In this document: piece after piece, positions 51,675-62,671 of the stretch
Layout: each line of letters starts with the position of its first letter
How positions within the stretch are numbered: the first letter of the stretch is position 1
Assembly (NCBI GenBank): GCA_036946625.1
Contig: JAQIIU010000003.1
Span: 693,961-757,960, forward strand
Source: Methylorubrum populi
GTDB taxonomy: Bacteria > Pseudomonadota > Alphaproteobacteria > Rhizobiales > Beijerinckiaceae
DNA length: 64,000 nt
Direction of reading: 5' to 3'
Program-made: the position numbers and the translations under genes
Notes under the pieces: generated by a model
What the model was told of the DNA's origin: nothing
The model's input: only the letters and a program-made list of their open reading frames with translations
Databases searched by the model: none

Positions 51675-52100
51675 GTGGCCGCCGCTCCCGACTACGTGGC
51701 CATGTCCCTGCCGCCGGAAGGGCCGACGTTCGAGCAACCCTGGCAGGCGCACGCCTTCTCGCTGACCGTGCAGCTCCACGAGGCGGGCCTCTTCACGTGG
51801 CCGGCCTGGGTCGAGGTGTTCGGCGACGAGATCAAACGATCGCCAGCCCGTCCGGGCGAGAGCGCCAGCGACGCCTATCACCGCCAGTGGTTGCAGGCGT
51901 TGCAGACGATCGTGGTCTCGAACGGGATCGTCGAGACGCGCGACGTCTCGGACCGCATCGACGAATGGCGGCGCGCCTACCTCAACACGCCGCACGGTCA
52001 GCCGGTGATGCTCGCGAACGCGTCGTGTGCGGCGCACGACCACCACCATCACGCGCCGGCCCGCCAGCCGATCACGGTCAGCGCCGCGACGCACGGCTGA
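51675..52100 (+). CDS. Nitrile hydratase activator / cobalt-insertion accessory protein
   Basis: 141 residues, starting at GTG 51675, 2 bases after the beta-half stop. It resembles the small beta-like accessory proteins (P14K, NhlE/NhhG type) that insert cobalt by self-subunit swapping: PTFEQPWQAHAFSLTVQLHEAGLFTWPAWVEVFGDEI, then YHRQWLQALQTIVVSNGIV. The C-terminus contains HDHHHHAP, a plausible cobalt-binding tail. Confidence 0.88.
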   Translation: MAAAPDYVAMSLPPEGPTFEQPWQAHAFSLTVQLHEAGLFTWPAWVEVFGDEIKRSPARPGESASDAYHRQWLQALQTIVVSNGIVETRDVSDRIDEWRRAYLNTPHGQPVMLANASCAAHDHHHHAPARQPITVSAATHG

Positions 52101-52426
52101 CGGCGGCCTCCACCGGGAACGGCCGCTTCATCTGAAGCGCCACATCGGCCCATCCCCGGAGGGGGACGGGCCCGCGAGGAACGCGCGGTTCGGGGACGGC
52201 ATCCCCCGCGCCGACGGCCTCGCGCCGCCCGTCCCCTGTGCGGGCATGCGCATACGCGCCCTCGACGGTCTCGGGGCGGCGATCGTGCCGGATCGGCCCG
52301 TCATATCCGACGGCGGGCGAAGACGCGGCTGCGGTGCGTCGCACGAGGGCACGAGGCCGTCCGGGCAACCTGCTCAAGCAGCTGGATCCGGATCCCTGAA
52401 ACGAATCGAGGCGGTGAGGGACAGCA
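52101..52426. other. Spacer between nitrile hydratase operon and aldoxime dehydratase
   Basis: 326 bases without a gene. GGCCCATCCCC (52147-52157) pairs imperfectly with GGGGGACGGGCC (52161-52172), a likely terminator-type hairpin for the nitrile hydratase operon, though without a T-run. Beyond it I see no clear promoter for the dehydratase gene. Confidence 0.5.
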
Positions 52427-53503
52427 ATGGAATCGGCCATCGACAAGCATCTTCGCTGTCCTCGAACGCTCTCGCGCAGGGTGGCGGACGACTATCAGCC
52501 GCCTTTCCCGATGTGGGTCGCGCGGGCGGCCGAAGATCTGACGCGCGTCGTCATGGGCTATATCGGCGTTCAGTATCGTGAGGAGGGCCGCAGGCCTCAG
52601 GCTCTCGCCGCCCTCCGGAACATCGTCGGCCAATTCGGTCTCGCCGATGGCCCGCTCAGCCATGACCTCACGCAACATCGGGATGCGCAAGGTTATGAGA
52701 ACCTGATCGCGGTCGGTTACTGGCGTGATCACGCATCATACGAGCGCTGGAGCGGGGCGGCGGCCGTGTCGGACTGGTGGTCGTCGGATGAGCGTCTATC
52801 GGACGGCATCGGCTACATGCGAGAGATCGTTTCCCCGCGCGCCGATCAGTTCGAGACGCTCTACGCCTTCAAGGATCAGTTCCCGGGCGTGGGAGCGATC
52901 ATGGACGACGTGAGCGACGATATCCTTGAGCACGGGTATTGGGGATCCATGCGCGACCGCTTCCCGATCTCACAGATCGACTGGATGTCGCCGGACGGCG
53001 AACTCACGGTCGTCGCGGGCGATCCCGACGGTGGGGGACGCGTCGTCGTTCGCGGGCATGCCAATGTGGCCCTCATCCGCTCAGGCCAGGATTGGGCTGA
53101 CGCCGATGGCGACGAGCGCCGCCTCTATCTCGATGAGATCGAGCCGACGCTGCGTGCGGGCATGGATTTCCTCCGCGACAACGGCCAGTCCATCGGCTGT
53201 TACAGCAATCGCTACGTGCAGTACATCGACAGTGACGGCAATCTGCTGGAGAAGAGCTACAACATCGGCCACTGGCGGTCCCTCGCCGCCCTCGAACGCT
53301 GGGCGGAGTCGCATCCGACGCACCTGCGGATCTTCGTCACGTTCTTCCGCGTCGCGCCCGGCTTGAGCAAGCTCAGGCTCTATCACGAGGTCTCGGTGTT
53401 CGACGCGGGCCACCAACTCTACGAATACATAAACTGCCATCCGCACACCGGCATGATGCGTGATGCATCGATACCTCCATCACGCGATCTGCATGCCGCA
53501 TGA
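52427..53503 (+). CDS. oxd: Aldoxime dehydratase (heme-containing)
   Basis: Dehydrates aldoximes to nitriles at a ferrous heme b. The 358 residues match the Oxd family (PF13816): LRCPRTLSRRVADDYQPPFPMW at the start, VMGYIGVQYR, then FETLYAFKDQFPGVGAIMDD, EHGYWGSMRDRFPISQIDWM, and a distal region with VRGHANVALIRSGQDW and LRIFVTFFRVAPGLSKLRLYHEVSVFDA, where the conserved His is the probable heme ligand. GAGGG lies upstream of ATG 52427. It makes the substrate for the nitrile hydratase encoded just before it. Confidence 0.92.
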   Translation: MESAIDKHLRCPRTLSRRVADDYQPPFPMWVARAAEDLTRVVMGYIGVQYREEGRRPQALAALRNIVGQFGLADGPLSHDLTQHRDAQGYENLIAVGYWRDHASYERWSGAAAVSDWWSSDERLSDGIGYMREIVSPRADQFETLYAFKDQFPGVGAIMDDVSDDILEHGYWGSMRDRFPISQIDWMSPDGELTVVAGDPDGGGRVVVRGHANVALIRSGQDWADADGDERRLYLDEIEPTLRAGMDFLRDNGQSIGCYSNRYVQYIDSDGNLLEKSYNIGHWRSLAALERWAESHPTHLRIFVTFFRVAPGLSKLRLYHEVSVFDAGHQLYEYINCHPHTGMMRDASIPPSRDLHAA

Positions 53504-53742
53504 GGCGCGTGATGTGAGGCGCGCCGGCATCGGGATGATGAGGGTAGTATCGTCCTGAGAGACGGCTGCCGACCTTCGAGGCGATGTGAATCGAAAATCT
53601 CCATCGCCACATTCGATACGGTGGACAAAACGGTGCACAAAAACAAAGGATGCCGCTGTGCGACAACAACGAAGACTTCAAAAATTGCCTGTAAATATCT
53701 AATATAAATAATCATAAAATAATACGACACAAGGGAGGCAAG

Positions 53743-55428
53743 ATGTACGCACAAGATAGTCACGGCAAGATCAAGTACGAACTTGCCGTATCGACCTTCG
53801 ATGATCGGGCGGCTTTCTCGGACATCTTCACGGATGGGCCCGGGCAGCTGAACGCTTGCCATACCTGCTGCGATCGCCATGCCGACAATGCCGGACGCGT
53901 AGCCCTCCGATACTGTAGGCCGGGCGGCGAGATCCTGGACATCTCGTTCTCCACGCTCGCCGACCAAGTCGCGAAGCTCGCCGATGTCTTCGCCGAGCGC
54001 GGCGTGCGCAAGGGCGACCGGATCGCCGGGCTTCTCCCGCGCACGCCCGAGTTGCTGATCACGATCCTGGCGACGTGGCGCCTGGGTGCGGTCTATCAGC
54101 CCCTGTTCACCGCCTTCGGCCCGAAGGCCATCGAGCACCGCGTGCGCGAAGCCGGGGCGAAGGTCATCGTCACCGACGGACCGAATCGTGCCAAGGTCTC
54201 GGGGCTGACGGACCTGTGCACGATCATCACGATCATCACGGTCGGCGCAGGGGGCGCGAGCACGGACCTGGATTTCTGGGCCGAACTGAACGCCAAGCCC
54301 GGCACCGCCGAACCGGTCCCGTGCGAGCCGGAAGATCCGTTCCTGATCATGTTCACCTCGGGGACGACGGGGCCCGCAAAGCCGTTGCTCGTCCCGCTCA
54401 AGGCCATCGTCGCGTTCGTCGCCTACATGCGCGATGCCGTGGATCTCCGGCCGGATGACTGCTTTTGGAACATCGCCGACCCGGGCTGGGCCTACGGCCT
54501 GTACTACGCGGTCACCGGCCCGCTCGCGATGGGCTTGGCGACCACGTTCTACGACGGCCCCTTCACGGTCGAGGACACCTACCGGACGATCCAGAGGCTC
54601 GGCATCACCAACCTGGCCGGCTCTCCCACCGCATTCCGCCTCCTCATCGCCGCGGGCCCCGCGGCCGCGGAGGGCGTCAAGGGGCGCCTGCGCGTCGTCA
54701 GCAGCGCCGGCGAACCGCTCAATCCGGAGGTCATCCGCTGGTTCGCCCAGCACCTGGATACGACCATCCACGACCATTACGGCCAGACGGAACTCGGCAT
54801 GGTGCTGTGCAACCACCACGGCTTGGCACACCCCGTCAGGCACGGCTCGGCCGGCTTCGCCATCCCGGGCCATCGGGTGGTGGTGCTCGGTCCGGACGGC
54901 GGGGAACTCGGGCCGGGCGAACCCGGCATCCTGGCCCTCGACCGGACGCGGTCGCCGCTGATGTGGTTCTCGGGCTACTGGCAGCGCCCGACGCCGGCCT
55001 TCGTCGGCGACTACTATCTGAGCGGCGACACCGTCGAGACCGCTCCCGACGGAAGCATCGCCTTCGTGGGACGAGCGGACGACGTCATCACCTCGTCGGG
55101 CTATCGGATCGGCCCGTTCGAGGTCGAGAGCGCGCTCATCGAGCATCCGGCGGTCGCGGAATCCGCCGTCGTCGGCAAGCCCGATCCGGAGCGGACGGAG
55201 GTCGTGAAGGCCTACGTCGTCGTCAAGGCCGGCATCGAGCCGGACGCAGGCTTGGCCGAGTCGATTCAGGCCTACGTGAAGAAGCGCCTGTCGGCGCATT
55301 CCTATCCGCGCGAGATCGAGTTCGTCGACAGCCTGCCGAAGACCCCCAGCGGCAAGCTCCAGCGCTTCCTCCTGCGCAACCAGGAGGTCGCCAGGGCCGC
55401 CCCGGCGACCGCGGCGACCGCGAGTTGA
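53743..55428 (+). CDS. Acyl-CoA synthetase (AMP-forming), second, acetyl/propionyl-CoA-synthetase-like
   Basis: 561 residues with IMFTSGTTGPAKPLLVPL, HYGQTELGMVLCNHHG, the hinge FVGRADDVITSSGYRIGPFEVESALIEHP, and the catalytic Lys in TPSGKLQRF. The architecture resembles short/branched acyl-CoA ligases such as MbcS. At the head of the isoleucine-type operon, it may activate 2-methylbutyrate or isobutyrate. ATG 53743 has GGGAGG 5 bases upstream. The preceding AT-rich 130 bases (53620-53740) probably hold the promoter. Confidence 0.85.
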   Translation: MYAQDSHGKIKYELAVSTFDDRAAFSDIFTDGPGQLNACHTCCDRHADNAGRVALRYCRPGGEILDISFSTLADQVAKLADVFAERGVRKGDRIAGLLPRTPELLITILATWRLGAVYQPLFTAFGPKAIEHRVREAGAKVIVTDGPNRAKVSGLTDLCTIITIITVGAGGASTDLDFWAELNAKPGTAEPVPCEPEDPFLIMFTSGTTGPAKPLLVPLKAIVAFVAYMRDAVDLRPDDCFWNIADPGWAYGLYYAVTGPLAMGLATTFYDGPFTVEDTYRTIQRLGITNLAGSPTAFRLLIAAGPAAAEGVKGRLRVVSSAGEPLNPEVIRWFAQHLDTTIHDHYGQTELGMVLCNHHGLAHPVRHGSAGFAIPGHRVVVLGPDGGELGPGEPGILALDRTRSPLMWFSGYWQRPTPAFVGDYYLSGDTVETAPDGSIAFVGRADDVITSSGYRIGPFEVESALIEHPAVAESAVVGKPDPERTEVVKAYVVVKAGIEPDAGLAESIQAYVKKRLSAHSYPREIEFVDSLPKTPSGKLQRFLLRNQEVARAAPATAATAS

Positions 55429-55540
55429 AGCGACGAAGCCCGGCCCGCAGCCGCCGTCTCGCGAGGCGGGCGGCCTTCTCCACGCGCGCCCTGCCGACAT
55501 GTCCGTCGGCCCGGCACATCACGAAATGAGGATTCGCGGA

Positions 55541-56704
<1,164 letters not shown>

Positions 56705-56724
56705 TCCAGTATCCGGAGAATTTC

Positions 56725-57486
56725 GTGAAGGTCCAAGGTATCGCGGCGATCGTCACGGGCGCCGCTTCGGGATTGGGGGCGGCCACCGCCAGGGCCCTGG
56801 CGGGGGCGGGCGCCAGGGTCGCCCTCCTCGACCTGAACGGCGAGGCGGCCTCCGAGACCGCGAAGGAGATCGGCGGGATCGCGCTCGCCTGCGACGTCGC
56901 CGACGCGCAGAGCGCGAAGGCCGCGGTCGCGGCCGCGGCGGCCGAGCACGGGGTCGCGCGCATCCTGGTCAACTGTGCCGGAATCTGCCCCGCCGCGAAG
57001 GTGGTCGGCCGCGACGGGCCGGCCTCGCTCGACGCGTTCGCGCGCGTCGTCCAGATCAACCTGGTCGGCACGTTCAATCTGATCCGGCTCGCGGCGGCCG
57101 GGGCGGCCGGCCTCGAACCGCTGGAGGGCGGGGAACGCGGTGTCATCGTCTCGACGGCGTCGATCGCCGCCTACGAGGGCCAGATCGGCCAAGCGGCCTA
57201 CGCGGCCTCGAAGGCCGGCGTCGTCGGCCTGACGCTGCCGGTCGCGCGCGAGCTCGCCCCGCTCGGGATCCGCGTCTGCGCGATCGCGCCGGGCATGTTC
57301 GAGACGCCGATGGTCCAGGGGCTCCCCGAGGAGGTGCAGAGCAGCCTCGGCGCAGCCGTACCCTTCCCGTCGCGGTTCGGACGCCCCGACGAGTACGCCC
57401 ACCTCGTGATGGCCATCCTCGCCAACCCGATGCTCAATGGCGAGACCATCCGCATCGACGGCGCCCTCCGCATGCAGGCCCGATAG
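56725..57486 (+). CDS. SDR-family 3-hydroxyacyl-CoA dehydrogenase (2-methyl-3-hydroxybutyryl-CoA dehydrogenase type)
   Basis: 253 residues; NAD-binding [19 protein letters not shown]-type segment [13 protein letters not shown], catalytic Ser and Tyr-Lys in [37 protein letters not shown], and [14 protein letters not shown]. It closely fits the HSD17B10 group, which oxidises 2-methyl-3-hydroxybutyryl-CoA in isoleucine breakdown. GTG 56725 has GGAG upstream; 20 bases separate it from the thiolase gene. Confidence 0.88.
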   Translation: MKVQGIAAIVTGAASGLGAATARALAGAGARVALLDLNGEAASETAKEIGGIALACDVADAQSAKAAVAAAAAEHGVARILVNCAGICPAAKVVGRDGPASLDAFARVVQINLVGTFNLIRLAAAGAAGLEPLEGGERGVIVSTASIAAYEGQIGQAAYAASKAGVVGLTLPVARELAPLGIRVCAIAPGMFETPMVQGLPEEVQSSLGAAVPFPSRFGRPDEYAHLVMAILANPMLNGETIRIDGALRMQAR

Positions 57487-57496
57487 GAGCCGCCCG

Positions 57497-58642
57497 GTGC
57501 ACACCGACGATCAGATCATGATCCGGGACGCCGCCCGAACCTTCGCGGCCGAGCGTCTGAAGCCCTTCTCGGCCGCTTGGGACCGGGAATCCCGCTTCCC
57601 GAGGGAGGCCCTCGCCGAGATGGGGGCCCTCGGCTTCATGGGCATGCTCGTGCCCGAGGAGTACGACGGTGCGGCCGTCGACCACGTCGCCTATGCCCTG
57701 GCCATCGAGGAGATCGCGGCCGGCGACGGCGCCGTCTCGACGATCATGAGCGTCCACAACTCGGTGGGCTGCATGCCGATCCTGAAGTTCGGCACCGAGG
57801 ACCAGAAGCGGCGCTTCCTCCGGCCGCTGGCCCGCGGCGAGCACCTTGGCGCGTTCTGCCTGACGGAGCCGGGGGCCGGCTCCGACGCGGCGGCGCTGAG
57901 GACCCGCGCTCGCCGCAACGGGAACGGATGGGTGCTGACGGGGACCAAGCAGTTCATCACCTCGGGCAAGAACGCCGACGTGGCGATCGTCTTCGCGGTG
58001 ACCGACCCGGGAGCCGGGCGGAAGGGTATCTCGGCCTTCATCGTTCCGACCGATACCCCTGGTTACACGGTGGCATCGCTCGAACACAAATTGGGGCAAC
58101 GCTGCTCCGATACGGCGCAGATCGTCTTCGAGGACATGGCCCTGACGCCGGACCTCATGCTCGGTGCGGAAGGCGAGGGTTTGCGCATCGCGCTGGCCAA
58201 CCTCGAAGGCGGGCGCATCGGCATCGCGGCGCAGTCCGTGGGTATGGCGCGCGCCGCCTTCGAGGCCGCCCTTCGCTACGCCGGCGAGCGCAAGACCTTC
58301 GACAAGCCCCTGACCGACCATCAGGCGGTCGCCTTCCGCCTCGCGGATATGGCGACGCAGATCGAGGCGGCTCGGCAACTGGTGCTGAACGCGGCCCGTC
58401 TGCGCGACGCCGGGCTGCCGTGCCACAAGGAAGCAGCGATGGCCAAGCTCTTCGCGTCCGAGATGGCGGAGCGGGTCTGCTCCGACGCCATCCAGATCCA
58501 CGGCGGCTACGGCTACCTGGCCGATTACGGGATCGAGCAGATCTACCGTGATGTACGTGTGTGTCAGATCTACGAGGGGACCAGCGACATTCAACGCATA
58601 GTCATCAGTCGGACGCTCATAGATAACTCAGCTCGATCCTAG
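57497..58642 (+). CDS. Acyl-CoA dehydrogenase, short/branched-chain type
   Basis: 381 residues with [14 protein letters not shown] (FAD and substrate signature) and [37 protein letters not shown], with the catalytic Glu in IYEGTSD as in short and branched-chain dehydrogenases, unlike the isovaleryl-CoA enzyme upstream. The likely substrate is 2-methylbutyryl-CoA (to tiglyl-CoA) or isobutyryl-CoA. GTG 57497 with AGGAG; 10 bases after the SDR gene, same operon. Confidence 0.92.
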   Translation: MHTDDQIMIRDAARTFAAERLKPFSAAWDRESRFPREALAEMGALGFMGMLVPEEYDGAAVDHVAYALAIEEIAAGDGAVSTIMSVHNSVGCMPILKFGTEDQKRRFLRPLARGEHLGAFCLTEPGAGSDAAALRTRARRNGNGWVLTGTKQFITSGKNADVAIVFAVTDPGAGRKGISAFIVPTDTPGYTVASLEHKLGQRCSDTAQIVFEDMALTPDLMLGAEGEGLRIALANLEGGRIGIAAQSVGMARAAFEAALRYAGERKTFDKPLTDHQAVAFRLADMATQIEAARQLVLNAARLRDAGLPCHKEAAMAKLFASEMAERVCSDAIQIHGGYGYLADYGIEQIYRDVRVCQIYEGTSDIQRIVISRTLIDNSARS

Positions 58643-58708
58643 ATTGCGAGCGGCAACGCTGGTTTGCGATTCTGGCTCGGCTCTTGGTACTTCGTAGAAA
58701 ATCTCGCC

Positions 58709-58933
58709 TCACGTACAGGAAATCGTATTATTCGACAAAAGCACAGTTATGGCTTGCGAAGCGAGATCTCGCATGGAGCGCCCATCGGAAGAACTCAAGA
58801 CGCTGATGATACGGAACTGTTCTATGGCGAGGCCATCCGATCGTAAAACGTCCGCCAGCTGCTCTTCGAGCTGACGATTGACGCTTGCGATCAAGTAGGC
58901 GAGCTGGTCTTCCATGCGGTCGAAACCGGTCAC
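58709..58933 (-). pseudogene. MarR-family regulator, truncated in the DNA-binding domain
   Basis: 74 codons from GTG 58933 (AGAGAG 7 bases upstream): FDRMEDQLAYLIASVNRQLEEQLADVLRSDGLAIEQFRIISVLSSSDGRSMRDLASQA, a normal MarR N-terminus up to the second HTH helix, then ITVLLSNNTISCT and a stop. The recognition helix, wing and C-terminal dimer helix are missing. In Rhodococcus nitrile hydratase loci a MarR-like repressor works with an AmiC-like sensor; this pair would be the equivalent, with the repressor lost. Confidence 0.75.
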
Positions 58934-59067
58934 AGCATACTCTCTTCTGCAATGCCTCGACTCAGAATGATGCGGCAGCATGAAAGGAATACTTGGCGAG
59001 ATAGCGCGCTCGAAGTTCGCCAAGAGGCGCCCGTCTCGGAGGAATCCATGTAGCACTACCCCAAAGG

Positions 59068-59083
59068 TCTATATCGATATAGA
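59068..59083. promoter_or_regulatory. 16-bp perfect palindrome in the marR-amiC spacer
   Basis: TCTATATCGATATAGA, symmetric and AT-rich, 142 bases upstream of the AmiC-like gene and 135 bases upstream of the marR fragment. MarR dimers bind palindromes of this length, so it may be the operator of the truncated regulator. The rest of the 291-base spacer (58934-59224) shows no gene. Confidence 0.45.
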
Positions 59084-59224
59084 TGGATTTTCAAGGTCAT
59101 GGATGCTGCGGCCGGGCACCTGCCATCTGCGCCGTGCGAGGCTCTGGGTATGGTCTTTGCGTCCACAGCAATCCGCCGATACATTGAGCAGTCCGAGCGG
59201 TGATACCGAAGAGCGACCATCTTC

Positions 59225-60280
59225 ATGCGGAGCACTTCGCTCAAGATCGGGATGTTGATCTCCCGATACGGCCCCTTGGGCATTTGGGCCCCGTCATGCG
59301 ATGCATCCGCACTCATGGCGGTCGCCGAACTCAATGCGAGCGGCGGGCTGCTCGGGCGACAGATCGACATCGTGGTCGCGGACGCAGGACCGACTCATGC
59401 CAGTGCCGCTGAGGGGGCCAGCACGCTCATGGACTTGGAGGGTGTCGAGGCGATCGTGACCATGATCGATAGCTCGGCGCGTCGCTTCGTCCTCGAACAG
59501 ACAAGATCCCGCGTACCCGTGATCTATACGCCCCAGTTCGAGGGCAGTGAGCCAGACCCCGGTGTCGTAGCGATCGGGGAGACGTCCGCTACCCTGATCG
59601 CGCATGGACTCAACTGGCTGATGGATCAGAAGCGGGCGGCCCGCTACTTTCTGGTCGGCAGCGACTATCTTTGGCCGCGTCGCTCCATCGCCATGGCCCG
59701 CTCCCTGATCGCCAATCGCGGGGGTAGCGTGATCGGAGAAGCTATCGTTCCGTTCGGCTATGACGCCTACGACCGCGTCATCGAACAGATTAGGACGCTG
59801 AGACCTGATGCAGTCATGTTTTGGCTTGCCGGCCAAGAGTCTGTCATGTTTAATAGAAAGTTCAGTCAACTCGGACTAAGCTCTAAAATCCTTCGTTTTT
59901 GCACCGCTGTTGAAGAAACTATCCTTTGCGCGATCGGGCCTGAGAACACGGAGAACTTATTTGTAGCATCATCCTATTTTTCTGGTCTACGCTCGCGGAA
60001 CAACGATGCGTTTCTAGAACGGTACCACCAATCATTCGGATCTTCGCCGCCGCCTATTAATAGCTTCGGACAATCATTATACGAGGGCGTTCACTGTTTG
60101 GGCAGCCTTGCTCGCGCGGCGGAAGGGCTCCACCTTGTTCAACTCCGTAGGTATATTGGGAGGACGCCACAGACGAAAACCGCTCGCGGCAATGAAAAGC
60201 AGATTGCCGCAGCCACGACTGTTCATCCTATTCATCTCGCTGTCGCAGAAGGGTGCGATTTCCGCATCCTAACAGTATAG
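59225..60280 (+). CDS. AmiC-like amide/short-chain ligand sensor
   Basis: 351 residues of the type I periplasmic-binding fold (Peripla_BP_5) but without a signal peptide, like cytoplasmic AmiC. Motifs: LKIGMLISRYGPLGIWAPSCDASALMAVAELNASGGLLGRQI, VEAIVTMIDSSARRFVLEQ, YFLVGSDYLWPRRSIAMARSLIANRGGSVIGE and SFGQSLYEGVHCLGSLARA. AmiC binds amides to control the amidase operon in Pseudomonas; NhhC/NhlC are the related proteins at Rhodococcus nitrile hydratase loci. No AmiR gene is present. The last residues run up to the IS5 fragment, so the C-terminus may be slightly altered. Its 3' half has lower GC than the island average. Confidence 0.8.
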   Translation: MRSTSLKIGMLISRYGPLGIWAPSCDASALMAVAELNASGGLLGRQIDIVVADAGPTHASAAEGASTLMDLEGVEAIVTMIDSSARRFVLEQTRSRVPVIYTPQFEGSEPDPGVVAIGETSATLIAHGLNWLMDQKRAARYFLVGSDYLWPRRSIAMARSLIANRGGSVIGEAIVPFGYDAYDRVIEQIRTLRPDAVMFWLAGQESVMFNRKFSQLGLSSKILRFCTAVEETILCAIGPENTENLFVASSYFSGLRSRNNDAFLERYHQSFGSSPPPINSFGQSLYEGVHCLGSLARAAEGLHLVQLRRYIGRTPQTKTARGNEKQIAAATTVHPIHLAVAEGCDFRILTV

Positions 60281-60337
60281 TCGTGCGCCTATGAGGCGCT
60301 CTTGATGCGTTTCGCTCGTCCGCCGCGAGGAGGGACG

Positions 60338-60670
60338 ATGCTGAGCGAGGCGCAATGGACCGTGCTGGAGCTGCTGGTCGAGGCCTGTCGGCCGAAGGCG
60401 AAGACCCCGCCGCAGGACTTGCAGCGCACGCTCGCGGCCATCCTGTGGCGGCACCAGAACGGGGCCAAGTGGCGCGCCGTCCCGGAGGAACTGGGACCGT
60501 GGTGGCGCGCGGCACAGATCTTCATCCGTTGGGCGCGGGCGGGCGTGTGGGAGCGACTGCTCGCCCTGGTGCAGGAGCGCGGCGTCCGGCTCGGCATGGT
60601 GTTCCTCGACGGCACCACCGTGCACGCACCAGAAGGCGGCAGGCGCTGCCAAACGTATGGCCCGCCCTGA
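60338..60670 (+). pseudogene. IS5-family transposase, 5' fragment
   Basis: 110 codons from ATG 60338 (GAGGAGGG upstream): MLSEAQWTVLELLVEACRPKAK, AILWRHQNGAKWRAVPEELGPWWRAAQIFIRW, ERLLALVQERGVRLGMVFLDGTTV with the first catalytic Asp. After that the frame shifts (THQKAAGAAKRMA appears in another frame) and the IS3 fragment begins at about 60668, so the second half is gone. Confidence 0.8.
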
Positions 60671-61072
60671 CCTGACTGGCTGGCTTTGGACCGGGCTGAT
60701 TGAGAGGATCAGCCGGGACCGGAGGAGTTGGGTATGAAGCGGGGTCAGAAGACGAGTGCCGAGCAAGTCGTGCTCAAGCTGCGCCAGATCGAGGTTCAGA
60801 CTGCACAGGGCAAGAGCTTGGCGCTGGCGTGCAAGGAAGCGGAGATCTCCGAGCAGAGTGACTATCGCTGGCGCAAGGAGTACGGCGGCCTACAGATCGA
60901 TCAAGCCAAGCGAATGAAAGAACTGGAGCGCGAAAACACACGCCTCCGTCGTTTGGTTGCAGACCTGTCCCTGGAGAAGCAGGTGCTGGCGGACGTCGCC
61001 GCGGGAAATTTCTTCTCTATTCGGGGTTCATCGGTCAACTCCGCTGCGTGCGCATCCCTATCCAGCGCGTGA
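60668..61072 (+). pseudogene. IS3-family element fragment with orfA
   Basis: From about 60668 the sequence begins like an IS3-type end (CTGACTGGCTGGC). ATG 60734 starts orfA, KRGQKTSAEQVVLKLRQIEVQTAQGKSLALACKEAEISEQSDYRWRKEYGG, a helix-turn-helix, then a leucine-zipper-like KRMKELERENTRLRRLVADLSLEKQVLADVAAGNF. After about 61015 the IS sequence is lost and the integrase gene orfB is absent. The following 200 bases to 61277 show nothing recognisable. Confidence 0.8.
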
Positions 61073-61277
61073 ACGGTCCTGCGGAGTTCTTGCTTCTCTC
61101 CGAGGTCGGCGCGGGCCGCCTCATGATGGGATCAGAGGGAGTGGGCGGAGCCATCTAAGCCGCGCGCTCGGCGGAACCGGCGCTCGAGTTTCCTCGGTCT
61201 CACCCTCTCCCGTCGTCCCCGCAGGGACCTCCTCCACGCCGGAGGAGCTCGATGTTACGTGGTGGCGTCGGTGGGCC

Positions 61278-61627
61278 TCAGGCCGCTGCCGTGGCCGACC
61301 AACGGAAGTCCGTCCCGTCGCGCCACATGCGGTGTAGCACGATCGCCAGCTTGCGGGCGACGGCCACGAGCGCCTTCTGCATGCCCCGGCGCTTGGCTAC
61401 GGCCAGCCCCCACACCTTCAGCCACGACCACCGGCCGCGCGAGCCGGTCAGCAGTACGAGCGCGGCCTCGTAGAGCGCGGCGCGCATCATCCGATCCCCG
61501 CACTTCGAGATCCGCCCGACCCGCATCGTCTCGCCGGACTGGTAGAGCCGCGGCGTCAGGCCGTAATGCGCCCCGACGCACTGCGAGCGCCCGAACCGGG
61601 CCGGGTTGTCGACGCAGGTGCGGTAGG
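61278..61627 (-). pseudogene. IS110-family transposase, C-terminal fragment
   Basis: About 115 codons: YRTCVDNPARFGRSQCVGAHYGLTPRLYQSGETMRVGRISKCGDRMMRAALYEAALVLL, the transposase_20 domain of IS110/IS116, and MQKALVAVARKLAIVLHRMWRDGTDFRW. The RuvC-like N-terminal part is missing; the cut is the left end of the IS481 element at 61628. Confidence 0.88.
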
Positions 61628-62671
61628 TGTTTGATCCCAGGGTTTGATGGTGCACTCTTCACGTTGGAGTGGAGGGACGCGCTATGGGCCAAGTTCTTCA
61701 CGGCAGCGCCACCACGACGGAGGCAGTCCGTCGAGCGATCCAGCATAGTCAAGCGAGCCTGAGGGCGCTCTCGAAGCGCTACGGGATCAACCGGAAGACG
61801 GTCGCCAAGTGGCGGCAGCGGACCTCGGTCGCCGATCAGCGCACGGGTCCGAAGGATCCCCGCTCGACGGTGCTGTCACAGGAGGACGAGGCGGTCGTCG
61901 TCGCCTTTCGCCGCCATACGCTCCTGCCGTTGGACGACTGCCTCTACGCGCTCCAGGCGACGATCCCGCACCTGACCCGTTCGTCGCTGCATCGGTGCCT
62001 GCAGCGCCACGGCATCAGCCGACTGCCGGAGGTCGACGGTGACAAGCCCAAGCGGTCACGCTTCAAGACCTGCCCGCTCGGCTATTTCCACATCGATCTG
62101 GCCGAGGTTCACACAGCCGAAGGGCGACTCTACCTGCTCGTCGCTATCGACCGCACGACCAAGTTCGCCTTCGTTGAGCTCCACGAGAAGGCCACGCGGC
62201 GGGTCGCAGGTGACTTCCTCCGCCATCTCATCGAGGCCGTGCCTTACAAGGTGCACACGGTGCTCACCGACAACGGCACCCACTTCACCACGCCCGGCAA
62301 CGTCGCCTCGGCCGCTTCCGTCATCAAGGAGGCGATTGTAGCCGGCGAGACCTTCCGAGCCCACAGCTTCGAACTTGCCTGCGCCCGCAACGATATCGAC
62401 CATCGGCTGACCAAACCGCGCCACCCCTGGACGAACGGTCAGGTCGAGCGGATGAACCGCACGATCAAGGACGCGACGGTCAAGCGCTACCATTACGACA
62501 GCCACGCGCAACTCCGTGCGCACTTGGCCGACTTTGTCAGCGCCTACAACTTCGCACGCCGTTTGAAGACCCTGCGCGGCCTCACGCCCTACGAAGCCAT
62601 CTGCAAGGCATGGTCCGCTGAGCCCGGCCGCTTCAGGTCAAACCCGCTCCACCAAATGCCGGGACCAAACA
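61628..62671 (+). mobile_element. IS481-family insertion sequence
   Basis: 1044 bp with inverted ends TGTTTGATCCCAGGGTTTGATGGTG and, reversed, TGTTTGGTCCCGGCATTTGGTG. It is inserted between an IS110 fragment and an integrase fragment; no target duplication is visible, so at least one flank has been rearranged. Confidence 0.88.
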
